From assembly GCA_027600665.1 (NCBI GenBank), contig JADGJL010000084.1:1-46094 (forward strand): a stretch of 46,094 bases of DNA, given 5' to 3'. The notes under the pieces are model-generated. The model was not told where the DNA came from. It did no database searches and was given only the letters and a program-made list of their open reading frames with translations. The DNA comes from Irineochytrium annulatum. Taxonomy: Eukaryota > Chytridiomycota > Chytridiomycetes > Chytridiales > Chytridiaceae. Each line of letters begins with the position of its first letter. Position 1 is the stretch's first letter. The translations under genes and the position numbers were made by a program. Shown one piece after another: positions 1 to 12,850 of the stretch.

Positions 1-432
1 GTCATGAACACGTACCTGAGCGAGTACGTGGCCGAGACGGCGGGGCCCTTGATGCGCCAGCAGGCCGTCAACAGGATCCGGAAGGACGCCCAGATGCAGA
101 AGGAGGTCCAGAAGGAGATGAGGGGTAGGGAGGTCGCGTTGTTCGAGAAGGGGAAGAGCGAGGGGTTCGGGAGGTCGACGCTCTCGAAGGGGGCCAAGGG
201 GGATCTGGACGTGTACCTGCCCTCGTTTGAGAGCCAGGGAAGGTTCCAACCTGCGGAAGCGAAGCCGCAGGTGCACCAGCCTCAGCAGCAGAGTTACCAG
301 CCACAGCTGACGCAGCAGGCGACGTACTTCCAGCCTGCGGCTGTCCAGGTCCCGCCGAGGCAACACGTGTCGAGGCAGCAACAGCAGGGACAGGACGTGA
401 TCGTCCCGCCGCCGCGGGGTGGCTCGCGTTAA
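1..432 (+). CDS. 3' part of an unidentified protein gene (5' end outside window)
   Basis: The frame is open from the first base of the window and ends at a TAA at 430-432, so this is the C-terminal part of a longer gene; the ATG at 4 need not be the start. The visible 143 residues begin with a charged, probably helical stretch rich in Arg, Lys, Glu and Gln. A Gln/Pro-rich disordered tail follows and ends in PPPRGGSR. Codon use is strongly GC-biased, like the confirmed genes nearby. I do not recognise the family. The helical-then-disordered layout would suit many coiled-coil or scaffold proteins, so no function is proposed. Confidence 0.6.
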   Translation, partial: VMNTYLSEYVAETAGPLMRQQAVNRIRKDAQMQKEVQKEMRGREVALFEKGKSEGFGRSTLSKGAKGDLDVYLPSFESQGRFQPAEAKPQVHQPQQQSYQPQLTQQATYFQPAAVQVPPRQHVSRQQQQGQDVIVPPPRGGSR

Positions 433-1279
433 GGAGGGTAGGAGCTGAGTAGGACTTTTTCTATGTTCCTGTTCTCTTTCTTTCTTGCGTTTCCAAAGAG
501 GATGAATTTGTACCTCCATATGCTCGCGGATTGGTGACCTTCACTGCGTTGTTATCAGCAATGTGTCAAATGCAAGGATATAGGTGCTTGCATCACTTGA
601 AGCGCTTTCACCACCGTGTTTTTACTATCCTCCTTGTTTTTCCTCATATTTAACGTCTTTCTTCACGTTCTGCCTCTCCCTATCCATGTTTGTTCTCGAC
701 AGAGAGACCCCCCTTTACACCAGTTACATAATAAGCCTTTCAATAAAATAAAGACAGAAGCACGCTTGGACTCCATTTTTAAGGAATAAAACACGGTGCG
801 CAAACAGGAAGACATTCCGGCCAGAGTATGCATGCACGTTGGTCCAATCCAAGCTGTCTTACCGAACTGGTTGATTTTGGTGATAAAGTCAGCGAAGAAA
901 AGGCCCCACCAACGTGGAAGTAACAGCAGGAGAAAGGAGGGCGTAAGTTTTTCCGGACGCGGCCCTTACGTTTCCGTTGCTTCTGACATGCAATGCAGCC
1001 TCCGAGCGTAGCAATGACGTCCCCTTTTCACGGGCCGACCCAGCCGTCCCACAGCCGTCCCGGCCACCACTCCAACCGCCCGCGAGCCGCCTCTTAGCCG
1101 CGGCGTCGCAATCCTTCCGTCATCAGTCAAGCCCAACACCGCTTCTACTTGGAAAGTGGCTGAAAGGGCGGTCCGAGTTGGACCGATTAAAGAGCTGGAA
1201 AAATACATAAGCGCGACGCGATGCCCTTCTCAATTCTGCATCCACCTCTCCAAGCTATTGTCTATTGTCTATTGCTACC
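433..1279. other. Intergenic spacer, 847 bp
   Basis: It holds the 3' untranslated region of the upstream gene and the promoter of the membrane protein that starts at 1280. An AATAAA-like signal (caataaaata) lies at about 742-751. Short open frames here have no typical codon use and no recognisable protein. I see no RNA gene or repeat. Confidence 0.5.
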
Positions 1280-2023
1280 ATGACCTCCTCAACCTCCCAC
1301 ACGCCGTCCCGCCCGCACACCAGCTGCCCGCGCCTATTCCTAACGCTCTCCCTCCTCGCGCTCATTCTCTCATCAACCATCTCCTCCCTCCTGTCCTCAT
1401 CTACCTTCCTCCTCAACCTCAAAATCACGGACCCCTCCGACCTCCTCGGCCCAGCTAACGTCACCGTCGCCAACCTCGAAGCACGCGTCGGCTTCACGCA
1501 ATTCTGCCCAGCCGCACCGGGCGCGCCGTGCGTGAGCCTCGCGGACGCGTGTGACGGCGAACGCGCGCTGAGGGAACAAACGAGGCTCTGTGGACCGGAG
1601 GTCAAGGGCGCGTGGGCGGTGAACATCGTCGCGTGCGCGTTGTTCGGCGCGACGCTCCTCGTCATCCTCGGGCAGGTGTGCGCATCCGTCGCATGGAGGC
1701 GGTGGGACGCCGACGCGGTGGTCGTCGCGGGTGACAAGCTGGCCCGTTGGGCGGACGCGGCGCGGTGGGTGTCGTTGGCGTCCGCGGGCGTCGGAAGCGC
1801 GTGCATGGCCGCGGTGGTTGGGATCGTGTTTTGGGTTGGCGCGAGGAGCGCGGCTGTGGGGCTTGCGGAGAACATGGGCGTCACTGTCACTTACGCGGGG
1901 TGGGTTGGCGTCGTGGCGTTGGTGGCCGGGATATCGTTCGTCGCCTGGTGGTCTGGAGGGGAACGGAAAACATTTGCGATTAGGCAAGAGGGTGGCGAGG
2001 GGTTAAAGGTCCTTGACGTGTGA
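1280..2023 (+). CDS. Predicted four-helix membrane protein, possibly SUR7/PalI or claudin-like
   Basis: A single exon encodes 247 residues from the ATG at 1280; the frame continues upstream, but only with a TTG and no ATG. Four hydrophobic segments are visible, at about residues 18-43, 105-130, 155-180 and 193-217. A loop of about 60 residues between the first two carries four cysteines (FCPAAPGAPC, DAC, RLCG). This topology, with a Cys-rich first loop and short termini, resembles fungal SUR7/PalI-type or claudin-like tetraspan proteins of the plasma membrane. The likeness rests on topology alone; I see no diagnostic motif. A claudin or tetraspan identity is a guess, but a multipass membrane protein is well supported. 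Confidence 0.7.
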   Translation: MTSSTSHTPSRPHTSCPRLFLTLSLLALILSSTISSLLSSSTFLLNLKITDPSDLLGPANVTVANLEARVGFTQFCPAAPGAPCVSLADACDGERALREQTRLCGPEVKGAWAVNIVACALFGATLLVILGQVCASVAWRRWDADAVVVAGDKLARWADAARWVSLASAGVGSACMAAVVGIVFWVGARSAAVGLAENMGVTVTYAGWVGVVALVAGISFVAWWSGGERKTFAIRQEGGEGLKVLDV

Positions 2024-2173
2024 TTCTATGGTGATTAGCGAGGGTATCTCTTTCTATAGCACTTGTTTTTATTAGCATTTCTCTCTCATATTGCACATTG
2101 TCCAGTACTTGCATCAATAAAACCTCATCAACTGTTCTTTGGTTGCTTGTATATTTAAGACTAGCATGAAGAG

Positions 2174-3793
2174 TCACGGCTTTTTCTTTAAGGCCCTCAA
2201 ACGGTCCAGCGCTTGCGGGCTGAATCTGCTCCTGTCACCGCCACACAGCACTATCGGCGAAGATTCGTCGTGCCCCACCTGAATCCTTGCAAAAACCATT
2301 GCCGGGGTCCTCCTCGCATCCAATATTGCATCTACAAGAAGCGTCGACACCCTCCCAGGACGCTCGTCAACGCCGCAAAAGTCAATACTGAGATGCACAT
2401 CCAGCTCCTCCAATAACGGCAGCCCCGATCTCGCTATCGACATCCCGTCGGCAACGGGGAACCGCACCTGCTGATACCGCTCCGGCGCATGGAGGGTGAG
2501 CTTCCGCAAGCCCGACAAGCACACGCCGCTCTTCCCCGTGAAGAACGCGCAGTCACCGTTGTCTATCCTGTAGACCACCGTGAGCTCCTTCAACGACGAG
2601 CTCAGCTTTGCTAGCCCCTCGAAAACGTCATGCAGCGTGTAGATGTCGCGAAGGGTGACACTGAGCCGCGTCAGCGATGTTATTGCACCGAGCAGATCCG
2701 GCAGTCCGCTGATCCCTCCAGACGTCGTGTCATTCCTGACATCCAGCTCCAGCGACTCCAATCGCGGCAGGGTGGAGACACGCAAGGTGCCGTAAGACGC
2801 CCTATCCATCTTGAGGTTCAGATCCGTCAGCGTCGCCTGCGACGCCTCCAGCAGCTCGAACAAAGGGCATTGCGTGGGCCCATGACCATGGGCTGTGGTG
2901 CACCGAGTGTACGCCAGCGTGAGGTGCGTAAGCGCGCTGACAGTCGGCAGGATGGCAGACGGTGCTTCTCGCGGGACCTCGTGGAACGCGATGGACAGAC
3001 GCCGAAGGGTGCCGCCCCGCAAGTCGAGGAACCGACGGACGGCCGACAGGTCTGCCGCGCCCCTTACGACGGGGAACACGATTGACGTGACGCCTATCGC
3101 AACGCTCAAGCCTTCAAGTAGCGCCGCCGCGGCCTTGTCCCCTTCCTCGCTGTTGATGTTGTCGAAGTCGACGGCACGCGTTGCGTCGCCCAACAGGGTC
3201 GCGCCTCGGCCTGTGGCGCCGACCTTCAGATACCGCGGTCGTTGTCCAGCGCCGAACCGCGCCTCGAGCTCCGACATCCAGCGATCGTCCGCCAACCGCG
3301 CGTCGACCATGTCCAGACGGTGCAGCCACGGGAGAATGCGATCGGGCGGGACGTTGGAGGGTCCGTCATCGCAGACCAGCTCGCGGACGGCTCCGAAGTA
3401 AATTGCGAACCGGCCATTCGTCGCGCTGGGGGGAGCGCGCGTCGATGCAAACGGTGGATCGTTGTCAAGCGCGTGCTGGAGCAGAATCCTGCTGGGGTCC
3501 CCTTCGTGGCAAGCAATTGCAGTGCGAATGGCGACGGACGACCATAGCCGGCGAGAGGCTTGCACGAGAAACCACCGGGAGACGAGGAGGCAGCTGTGTA
3601 GGGTGTATCGATCGCGGGGCCGGGAGGGATCAAGGCGGTCGAAAACGTTGACGAAGACGTCCTCGATTAAGGCAGCGCCTGCTCGCGGGACTTTGTTCAG
3701 AGACAGTGCCGCCAGCGCCATTACGCGGTCCATGAAATTCCTAATCCGACTCCTAATCCCGTCTCGAAGATCGGTCCTTGCGGTCGATGGCAT
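2174..3793 (-). CDS. F-box protein with leucine-rich repeats
   Basis: An intronless gene of 539 residues. An F-box-like stretch spans about residues 38-90 (ALIEDVFVNVFDRL, then CLLVSRWFLVQASRRLWSSV), with the usual spacing of the Leu/Val core and the closing W. The rest is a run of irregular leucine-rich repeats such as LRRLSIAFHEV, LTHLTLAYTRC and LTDLNLKMD. F-box proteins are substrate receptors of SCF (SKP1-cullin-F-box) ubiquitin ligases: the F-box binds SKP1 and the repeats bind the target. Substrate unknown. It is one of three F-box genes in the window, with those at 7022 and 23287, but they differ in exon structure and length and are not close copies. A TATA-like element lies about 34 bp upstream of the ATG. 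Confidence 0.85.
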   Translation of the reverse strand: MPSTARTDLRDGIRSRIRNFMDRVMALAALSLNKVPRAGAALIEDVFVNVFDRLDPSRPRDRYTLHSCLLVSRWFLVQASRRLWSSVAIRTAIACHEGDPSRILLQHALDNDPPFASTRAPPSATNGRFAIYFGAVRELVCDDGPSNVPPDRILPWLHRLDMVDARLADDRWMSELEARFGAGQRPRYLKVGATGRGATLLGDATRAVDFDNINSEEGDKAAAALLEGLSVAIGVTSIVFPVVRGAADLSAVRRFLDLRGGTLRRLSIAFHEVPREAPSAILPTVSALTHLTLAYTRCTTAHGHGPTQCPLFELLEASQATLTDLNLKMDRASYGTLRVSTLPRLESLELDVRNDTTSGGISGLPDLLGAITSLTRLSVTLRDIYTLHDVFEGLAKLSSSLKELTVVYRIDNGDCAFFTGKSGVCLSGLRKLTLHAPERYQQVRFPVADGMSIARSGLPLLEELDVHLSIDFCGVDERPGRVSTLLVDAILDARRTPAMVFARIQVGHDESSPIVLCGGDRSRFSPQALDRLRALKKKP

Positions 3794-3826
3794 GGTCTAC
3801 GATTTTGGAACCAAAGGGGGGCCGGG

Positions 3827-3836
3827 TATTTATAAT
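3827..3836 (-). promoter_or_regulatory. TATA-like element upstream of the F-box gene
   Basis: On the minus strand this reads ATTATAAATA, 34 bp before the ATG at 3793, inside GC-rich sequence. The position would fit a TATA box with a very short 5' leader. This is a motif match only. Confidence 0.3.
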
Positions 3837-3982
3837 CAGAGAGGCCGTCGTGAGAGGACGGGACCGGCGTCGAGAACGATTGCCGTTAGGCCGAACCGGT
3901 GGCGCGCTGGGACGGGGCGGTAAGCCGAGTTTTGAGGTGCGATGCTGCAGACGTTGTGGGGGCCAGGCTAGTCAGCGGATGC

Positions 3983-4018
3983 AAGACTCGACAGACTTGC
4001 AAGACTCGACAGACTTGC
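3983..4018 (+). repeat. Direct repeat, two 18-bp units
   Basis: Two identical adjacent copies of AAGACTCGACAGACTTGC. Each unit begins AAG and ends with CTTGC, so the pair also has weak dyad character. It lies in the spacer between the divergently placed F-box gene and the 3' end of CDC42. No function is evident. Confidence 0.9.
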
Positions 4019-4594
4019 ACTGCGCCTTGTTATCCGGCACTGCCGTCTTCGCGCTCGGATGGTGCCCACATTGGCAGTCGCCAATACCATCTGAAACACG
4101 CAAGCCACCATCAATTCCCAGTCGGCCGGCGTTACAAAAATCATGATTCTTTGCTCAATCATTCGCTATTGACTCTTTATGAATAAAGCTTATCAGACTT
4201 AACTAGACAGGCAATTGAAACAAGCAAAGAAGCTCAATTATTAAAGACACTAATAAAGAAGTAAACATGATCAAAGAAACTTATGTGGCGGAGAGTTATC
4301 AGAAAAATATCAAAAAATTGAAAAGAAAACTGAACATATGCGGGGAGAGAAAGACTTTCCCGGAAATCCAAAGCTAATGGATGTTGGGGTGAAAAGAAAT
4401 GGTTAAATCGCAACAAATGAGAACCTAATCGATAAGTGGGCCAACAACAGTTCAAAGATGATGATTGCCATCGCAGGAAACAATTAATTGACAAGCTAAT
4501 GCCCCGTGAAGACCCATAGCAATCCCCCAAGCCATAAAAATATTGGGCCAGCACATATTCAAAAATACCCCTCGCCCGGCCTCCTGCCGCCCTG
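4019..4594. other. Spacer downstream of CDC42, AT-rich
   Basis: About 580 bp, markedly AT-rich from 4130 to 4560. It probably holds the CDC42 3' untranslated region. No supported gene was found on either strand. Confidence 0.5.
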
Positions 4595-7021
<2,427 letters not shown>

Positions 7022-9813
7022 ATGCTGTGCCACGGTAACGACCAGCCGCCGGGCCGGCCTGGCCTCTTGCCATCGACACCAGCCCTAATCGACGTTGCTC
7101 TCCCCGTCGAGCTGCTTGTTCAGGTGAGGTCTTGAGATCCTTGACGGCCAAGATCGGCCCTTCCGCCTCCGCGACCCCGGCACGCCGATTAAAGGAGCAC
7201 ATGTTTTTAGATCTTTAGGACCATGGACGTACGGAATCGTTGCCGTGGCTGCGGCGTGAGCCGGCGGTGGCGAGCCGCCCTATACGGCACGTCGGACCTG
7301 TGGTCGAACTTGGAGGTGTCGAAGCGGTCCACACTTGGTGGGGAGAAGTACATGGACGTGGACGAGGACGGGCCGGGACATTTCTCGGCCAAGGTGTTGG
7401 CGATGCTGAGTCCACGCGTAGATGACGGCGGCCGGTTGGCGGTTGGTGGCCGACGGTTTTCGAGGGTCACGAGGCTCGATCTATCGTGCACATACGTCCA
7501 ATTGTCGGTGTTTGGGGATGCGGGCGTGAAGGCGATGGTGGGAGACACGTTGGCGCACCTGATCCTAAACGGGTGCCCGCTCGTAAACTCAGGTAGATCT
7601 CGACCGTGACAGGGAATTCGTTACCTTACGTTTTTGTTTAACTGCAGGATCATTATGCTTTCTTTCAAATCTTCCCCGCCTCTCGTCTCTGGAGCTGTCC
7701 CACTGCGATGCCATCGATGATACCGGACTTGACGCGCTGTCTCACTTCGTTCCTTGGGTTCAGCACCTTAATTTAAGCTATCTTTTTCGGATCTCGGAGG
7801 CGGGCGTAAAGAAGCTGTTCAGGATGTCCGACCTTCTCTCGCTTAACCTGATCGGATGCTGTCAGTAACTTCAAAGACGACTATGGCCGTCATCGCTTGT
7901 TAATTAACATTTAAAACACGCAGGCCGGATAAAGTCTTACCCTTGGGCGGTTTCAAACGACCATGCACGGGCAACGCTGCCAGTTAAGGAGATATCGATT
8001 GGAGAGGACTCGAGAATTCAAACAAGGGGCTTCTGGCTTCTTTGGTGCACATGGCAACAGTGGGATATGTCGAAGATTGTTCGGATTTGCCCGTTCTTGG
8101 AGGTGGGCGCGTTTGCAATTGACATCAGGTTTATAACGTTACAGACACTTCGATTGAACATCGTCTTGTTCGATCTTCCGAGTACGGGCCTTGAGGTCCT
8201 GTTGTCTGGCTGCACGCATCTGAAGAACCTCAGTCTTGTTGTCGACCGGAATCTTGTATCGTCAATATGTGCAGGTGCGTTGAGAATATATACTCCCAGC
8301 ACGAAGACTAAATCATGTGCTAGCTTCGGAGCTCCTTCAAAACCTTAAATCGTTGGATTTGACCATCCATATCGGTGTCACCTCCGAATCGTTTCACCTC
8401 ATGGTGGCGTCAAATGCGCTTAAGAAGCTGACTGCGTTAAAATTTCATTCAAAGCATACGAATGTGTTTAACGATGACTCCCTGAAAGAAATGATCAACC
8501 AAACCAAATTTTTAGAGTAAGCAATTCTGCGGTGTTTCGTTGACCTAACGTAATCAGGTTTATTGAGCTTAATTGTGAGGAAATAAGCGCCAATATATTG
8601 ATTTCAGTCTCCGAGAAGGTGCGCCGCACATCGGCAATAACTGTTCTAACGATGGCGGTAGTTAAAAGGTCTCCGCGCTTTGATGATGCACCACTGCCAA
8701 GTTTCGACCAAGGCTATGGCGAGCCTTAATACCCACTTCCGCGCTTTGAAGGAGCTTACGTTAACGGATATCCAACAAATTGGGCATTCTAATAGGCTTT
8801 CGATGCTCGTCACTAGCCCGCAGCTTACTCTCTCCCTGAAAAAGCTTGAGCTCTCCAGCAGCTCGGGCTTTTGTGATAAGGACCTGGCGCTTGTCCCGAA
8901 GAGCTGTCCGAACCTTCAGTACGCAAAAGCTCTTCTCTGTCTGAATGGCTAATACTACTTTAGATGGGTAGATTTCCAATTTCCGTTTACATACCCTCGA
9001 ACGACGACAAATCTAGGCAAGTTCTGCCCGAATCTTTTGTATCTCCGATTATCAAGAATAAGTCACGCCGAGTCCCTTCGAAGTCCAACGCGGCTCATCC
9101 GTCGCGGAACCGTCACCGCCGCTACCGCCACAGCTCCCGCCCCGACCCCGGTTGCTACCCAAGTGACAGGTATTCCAGTCGCCGGCATCCCCGCCACCGC
9201 TGCGACTAATATTGCGCCGGTTGCGCAACCGGCATTACCGCAATCAGCAGACATTACCCCACAACCAGCACAGCCGGCAGTCCTCGCATTCCCACCAGTG
9301 GCAGCCGCCGCCCCCGTCGCCGCCACCGTAACCCCAACAACTGTGGCAGCCGTTGCGGCGGCCATTACGGTCACCACCCGCAATCTTCCCCAAGCTGCCA
9401 ACACCCTTACGCTCCCCTCAACCCCTCCCGTCCCGCCGCAGCGCGTCAAATTCCTCAACTCCTCTCTTGAATCCCGCGCCTTGCTCGAGATGGGCACAAA
9501 CCACTGCCGCCGCCTCCGCGTCCTGGACGTGACTGGGAACCTGGGGCTCACCGACCACGTCCTAAAGCGGCTCGCGGCCTTGCCAAGGCTCCACACCGTC
9601 TTTCTTGACGGCGTGGAAGACATCACGGCTAAGGGGGTCGTGGCGTTCGCGGAGGACGGTTGGAGGAGTTTAAAGAGACTTCATATCCGCGGTTGCAAGG
9701 GGTGTAAGCTGGGTGTCGTGAATGAGAATTACCTCACGAAGGCCCTGGAGGTGGATCTAGTTATTGACGGTGGACGAGTTTTGAGGTCGACAAATGGGAT
9801 GGAGGAGATATAG
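7022..9813 (+). CDS. F-box/LRR protein with an Ala/Pro/Thr/Val-rich insert
   Basis: Eight exons (7022-7123, 7211-7592, 7648-7860, 7924-8274, 8324-8516, 8558-8618, 8662-8918, 8964-9813) join in frame to 802 residues. Residues 24-70 form an F-box (LPVELLVQIF, then CRGCGVSRRWRAALYGTSDLW), interrupted by intron 1. Leucine-rich repeats follow, for example LPRLSSLELSHCDAIDDTGL and VQHLNLSYLFRISEAGV, in the amphipathic AMN1/FBXL style. Residues of about 550-650 are a low-complexity run of Ala, Pro, Thr and Val, after which LRR sequence resumes (CRRLRVLDVTGNLGLTD). The protein should act as an SCF ubiquitin-ligase receptor; its target is unknown. The start at 7022 is the first ATG before the F-box and has a good donor at 7124. 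The acceptor at 8662 was preferred over 8669 because only it keeps frame. Confidence 0.82.
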
Positions 9814-10333
9814 TCTGGTTTTGGGCCGGGAGGTTAGCTTTTGGAAAGATAAGACAAAGGGTCAATGTCTATTGGCGGATGAGGGTGTACGTGTTAGTGA
9901 CCTGTTGCTTTTCAAAAGTCCATCATGATCTTCACACGCAAACTCGCATTCATTCTCATTCATGCATTCGGTTTTTTCACACTTGGCCAAAAAGAAAAAC
10001 TCAAATTTCGGCCCAAATTGTCCAGAGTACTTTTCGCTAAGGCACCGTTTTATCCACGTCACCGTCGTAATTTTCTTTAAATCTTCTAGTAAGGGCAAAA
10101 AAAATTAGCCAAGATAGATAGCATCCACCCAACCAAAAAAAAAAAAAGAAAAAAAGAAGGCTGAACCCTGGCAGCAGATCAGGATGAAGGATTACACCAG
10201 CATAAATATCAACTGATGTTAGTTCATCGGCACAGTCATTGCAGGTTGTGATGCTCAAGTTCCTCACGCGAGGCGTCAAAGCGACAACCCGGCATTGAAG
10301 CCTCCTGAGAGCTCTCGCGTCCGCGGCTTCGCG
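9814..10333. other. Intergenic spacer, 520 bp
   Basis: It contains the F-box gene 3' region and the nibrin promoter. A 13-base A run begins at 10135 and continues as an interrupted A-rich tract to about 10158. No gene is supported. Confidence 0.5.
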
Positions 10334-12473
10334 ATGTGGGTCCTCGAGGGCTCCTCGGGTGACCAGCAGCAACAGGCGCGCTTCTGGCTCAAGCCTGGTC
10401 GCACGTACACGATCGGGCGGAAGTTGGCCGACCTCCTCCTTCCGCACGACAAGTCGGTCTCGAGGAAACACGGGACGCTGACCGTCGGTCCTCCGCCATC
10501 CTTGGACGAAATCGTTCGTCTTGTCGTGTTGTTCTTTAAAGAAGTACTGATGCACGCTTCACATAGTCGGACGTCGATTTCCGAGTTCGTGTGGTGTACA
10601 AATCGGACGCCGCGAAACTCGGGTCCAAGGTCAACGGCGTGGCGACGGGGGACGTGCCGACGCCGGTCAAGGAGAACGATCGACTGGACCTCGGCAACTC
10701 TACGCACCTCGAGTCAGTTTTACTAAACCACCACATACGGCCTTAACCCATCCGCCAGGCTGAAGTGGATCCCTGTCGTGATATGCTTCTCGGCGGTGAA
10801 GGCGAATGCCCGGGAGGAGCTGCAGGCGAGCGCGCGGGAGTGCGACTTGCGTGTGTTGGCGGAGGTTACCAGTTCGACGACGCATCTCATTGTGCCGATT
10901 CTGAAGGTCACAATCAAGGTGGTTACGGCCGTGGCATACTGCGCGCAGATTGGTAAGCTATCGTTATTCTGATAATGTCATTAACGATTGACTAGTGACG
11001 CAAAATTGGGTCGCAGCGATAAAGGGCTTGGCCATAGCAAACTTCGTGTTGCCGCCGGAGCGAGAGTAGGTTGATGGCTTCGTGCTTACATAGTGGTACT
11101 GGAGTAACGAATCCTCTGTCCCTCCTTAGTTTTGTGCCGGAATTAAAATTATCAGAGTCATTAAAGCCGGAGTACTTTCATACCCGGCCCGCGCGACGGT
11201 CCATCTTCAAAGGCATTTTTTTCCTCTTTTTTCATGTGGAAGACGTTAGACGAGCAGTCCATCATCTATTTCTAACACTTCCATTAAGTACAACACGATG
11301 AAGTCGGTGGTGATCGCCTGCAGCGGCGCCGCGGAAGACTGCACCGGGATGGCTCTCGATGATGAGCGGACGTTTGGCTTGCTGATGATGACCCGCCCGT
11401 ACTCCTGTTTAGTGTGCTCTAGCGACAACCCGGCTTTGGAGGCGATGGCAAGGAAGCATGGCAAAACCCCCCTTAGCCACGACGGCATCATCTACGCTCT
11501 GCTCACGTGCGACCTCAAATCCTATCTCAAGATCGATCCGCAGGCTATGCCGCCACCGGCCGCGGTCCCGCCACCCCGGAGAGAGGTAATCTGGTTGCTT
11601 CGACGTATACCAACCTGGTCTAAACATAACCCCTTTTTAGCGACTAGAGCAGTCGGCGATCCTGGAGACGATCTCGTCGACGGCCGAGAGCATCCCGACC
11701 CCAAGCGATGCCTTCTTCGACTCGCTCATGGACAGCATGGACGTCGACCTTGGCATCGTCAGCAGCAGCCTACCCGTAGGGCGTGTCGCCCCGCCACCAT
11801 CGCAGCCGTCATCCCGCCGTCTGACGGTGCCACGGCTGCCAGGCATGGCGACGAAGAACAAGGGACCGCCAGCGGCGGATAGACCCGTGCCCGCGGGCGT
11901 TAAGTCTATCCGGGACGTGTTTACGCAGCAGAGGAAGACGTCCGACGTTGATATGGCCGTGGCTGAAGCCGCGGTGGACATACCGCCGACCACAGGACCC
12001 GCGCTAAAGGCGCCCGAGCCCGAGCCCGAACCTGAGCCGGAGCCCGAGCCCGCACCTCAAGCCCGATCTCCTGCCTCCCGAAAGTCCATTACGAAAGCCA
12101 CGCCCAAAACGATCACCGGATCCACCAAACGCAGCAAACATACGCCGGCCCCAAAATCCCCACCGCGCGAGCCTTCCCCGGAAGTGGTCGACCATGTCGG
12201 CATCGACGACCCAGATGCGCGGCCCGAGGGCGGGGTCGTGGTGGTGGAGATCGACATGGTGCTGCAACCAAAGCGCGTGAACGTGGATAAGGGACGAGAA
12301 GGGAGCGACGGTCCGAACTTCAAGCGGTTCAAGAAGACGGCGTTCCCGAATATGGAGCAGAAGTTTAGGAGGAGGCCGATTGCAATTGTGGATATGGAGG
12401 GTGAGTTGTAAATATTGCTTTGGCTAACGGTTGTCTAGTTCACTCAAATAAACACGATGCGGATGATGGCTGA
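10334..12473 (+). CDS. NBN: Nibrin/NBS1-like subunit of the MRE11-RAD50 complex
   Basis: Eight exons (10334-10513, 10567-10712, 10759-10952, 10996-11065, 11130-11244, 11289-11585, 11641-12400, 12439-12473) give 598 residues. The start is MWVLEG, matching the family's MW start. The FHA domain (residues 1-108) shows the phosphopeptide-binding GRK and SVSRKH residues. A first BRCT follows (LKWIPVVICFSA, then THLIVP), and a diverged second BRCT lies at about 210-320. A disordered linker contains a Glu-Pro repeat near 460-478. The MRE11-binding motif NFKRFKK is at about 559. NBS1 recruits MRE11-RAD50 to DNA breaks in the nucleus and helps activate ATM. The last exon rests on a strong donor GTGAGT and a CTAAC branch site; unspliced, the protein would end at 12411. 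I see no clear acidic-plus-FxF/Y ATM-binding tail. The intron between exons 5 and 6 is the least certain. Confidence 0.85.
12018..12055 (+). repeat. Glu-Pro dipeptide repeat within the nibrin linker
   Basis: A hexanucleotide-like run of GAGCCC variants encodes seven or so Glu-Pro pairs in the disordered region between the BRCT domains and the MRE11-binding motif. The units differ at third positions, so the run is not a perfect microsatellite. Confidence 0.8.
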
Positions 12474-12850
12474 ATGTAGAACGCTGTCATGATTGTGGTT
12501 GCACATCAACATTATTTTGACTCCAGAAGCGTATTCTGAGCCGCTAATTAAACCAGTAAAGTAAAGAAGTTACGGATGTTGTTGAATGCATATGCTGCAC
12601 ATTGCTCAGCTAATAGATTGTATTATTGTATCATTAGGGATGTGAATTCAGCTGCTCATCTTTGCTGAGACATCAATCAATCATAATCATTCTCGTACCG
12701 ACGTTGAAAGCACAGGCAGGTGCCAATCGCAACAAGTATGCGTAAAACACCCCAAATTTTTTTAGACAATAAGCTCGCTGTACATCATGGAAAAAGGATT
12801 GACCGTCACAGGAACACATAAATACACTCCACACAAATTATACAAGGGAA
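12474..12850. other. Convergent 3' spacer, 377 bp
   Basis: An AT-rich region between the 3' ends of the nibrin gene (plus) and the membrane protein gene (minus). It should contain both polyadenylation regions. I see no other feature. Confidence 0.5.

Noticed and set aside
1397..1987. Long minus-strand open frames opposite the four-helix protein
   Set aside because: GC-rich coding sequence gives long antisense frames; their Arg/Pro/His-rich translation is typical of shadows, while the plus frame gives clean membrane helices.
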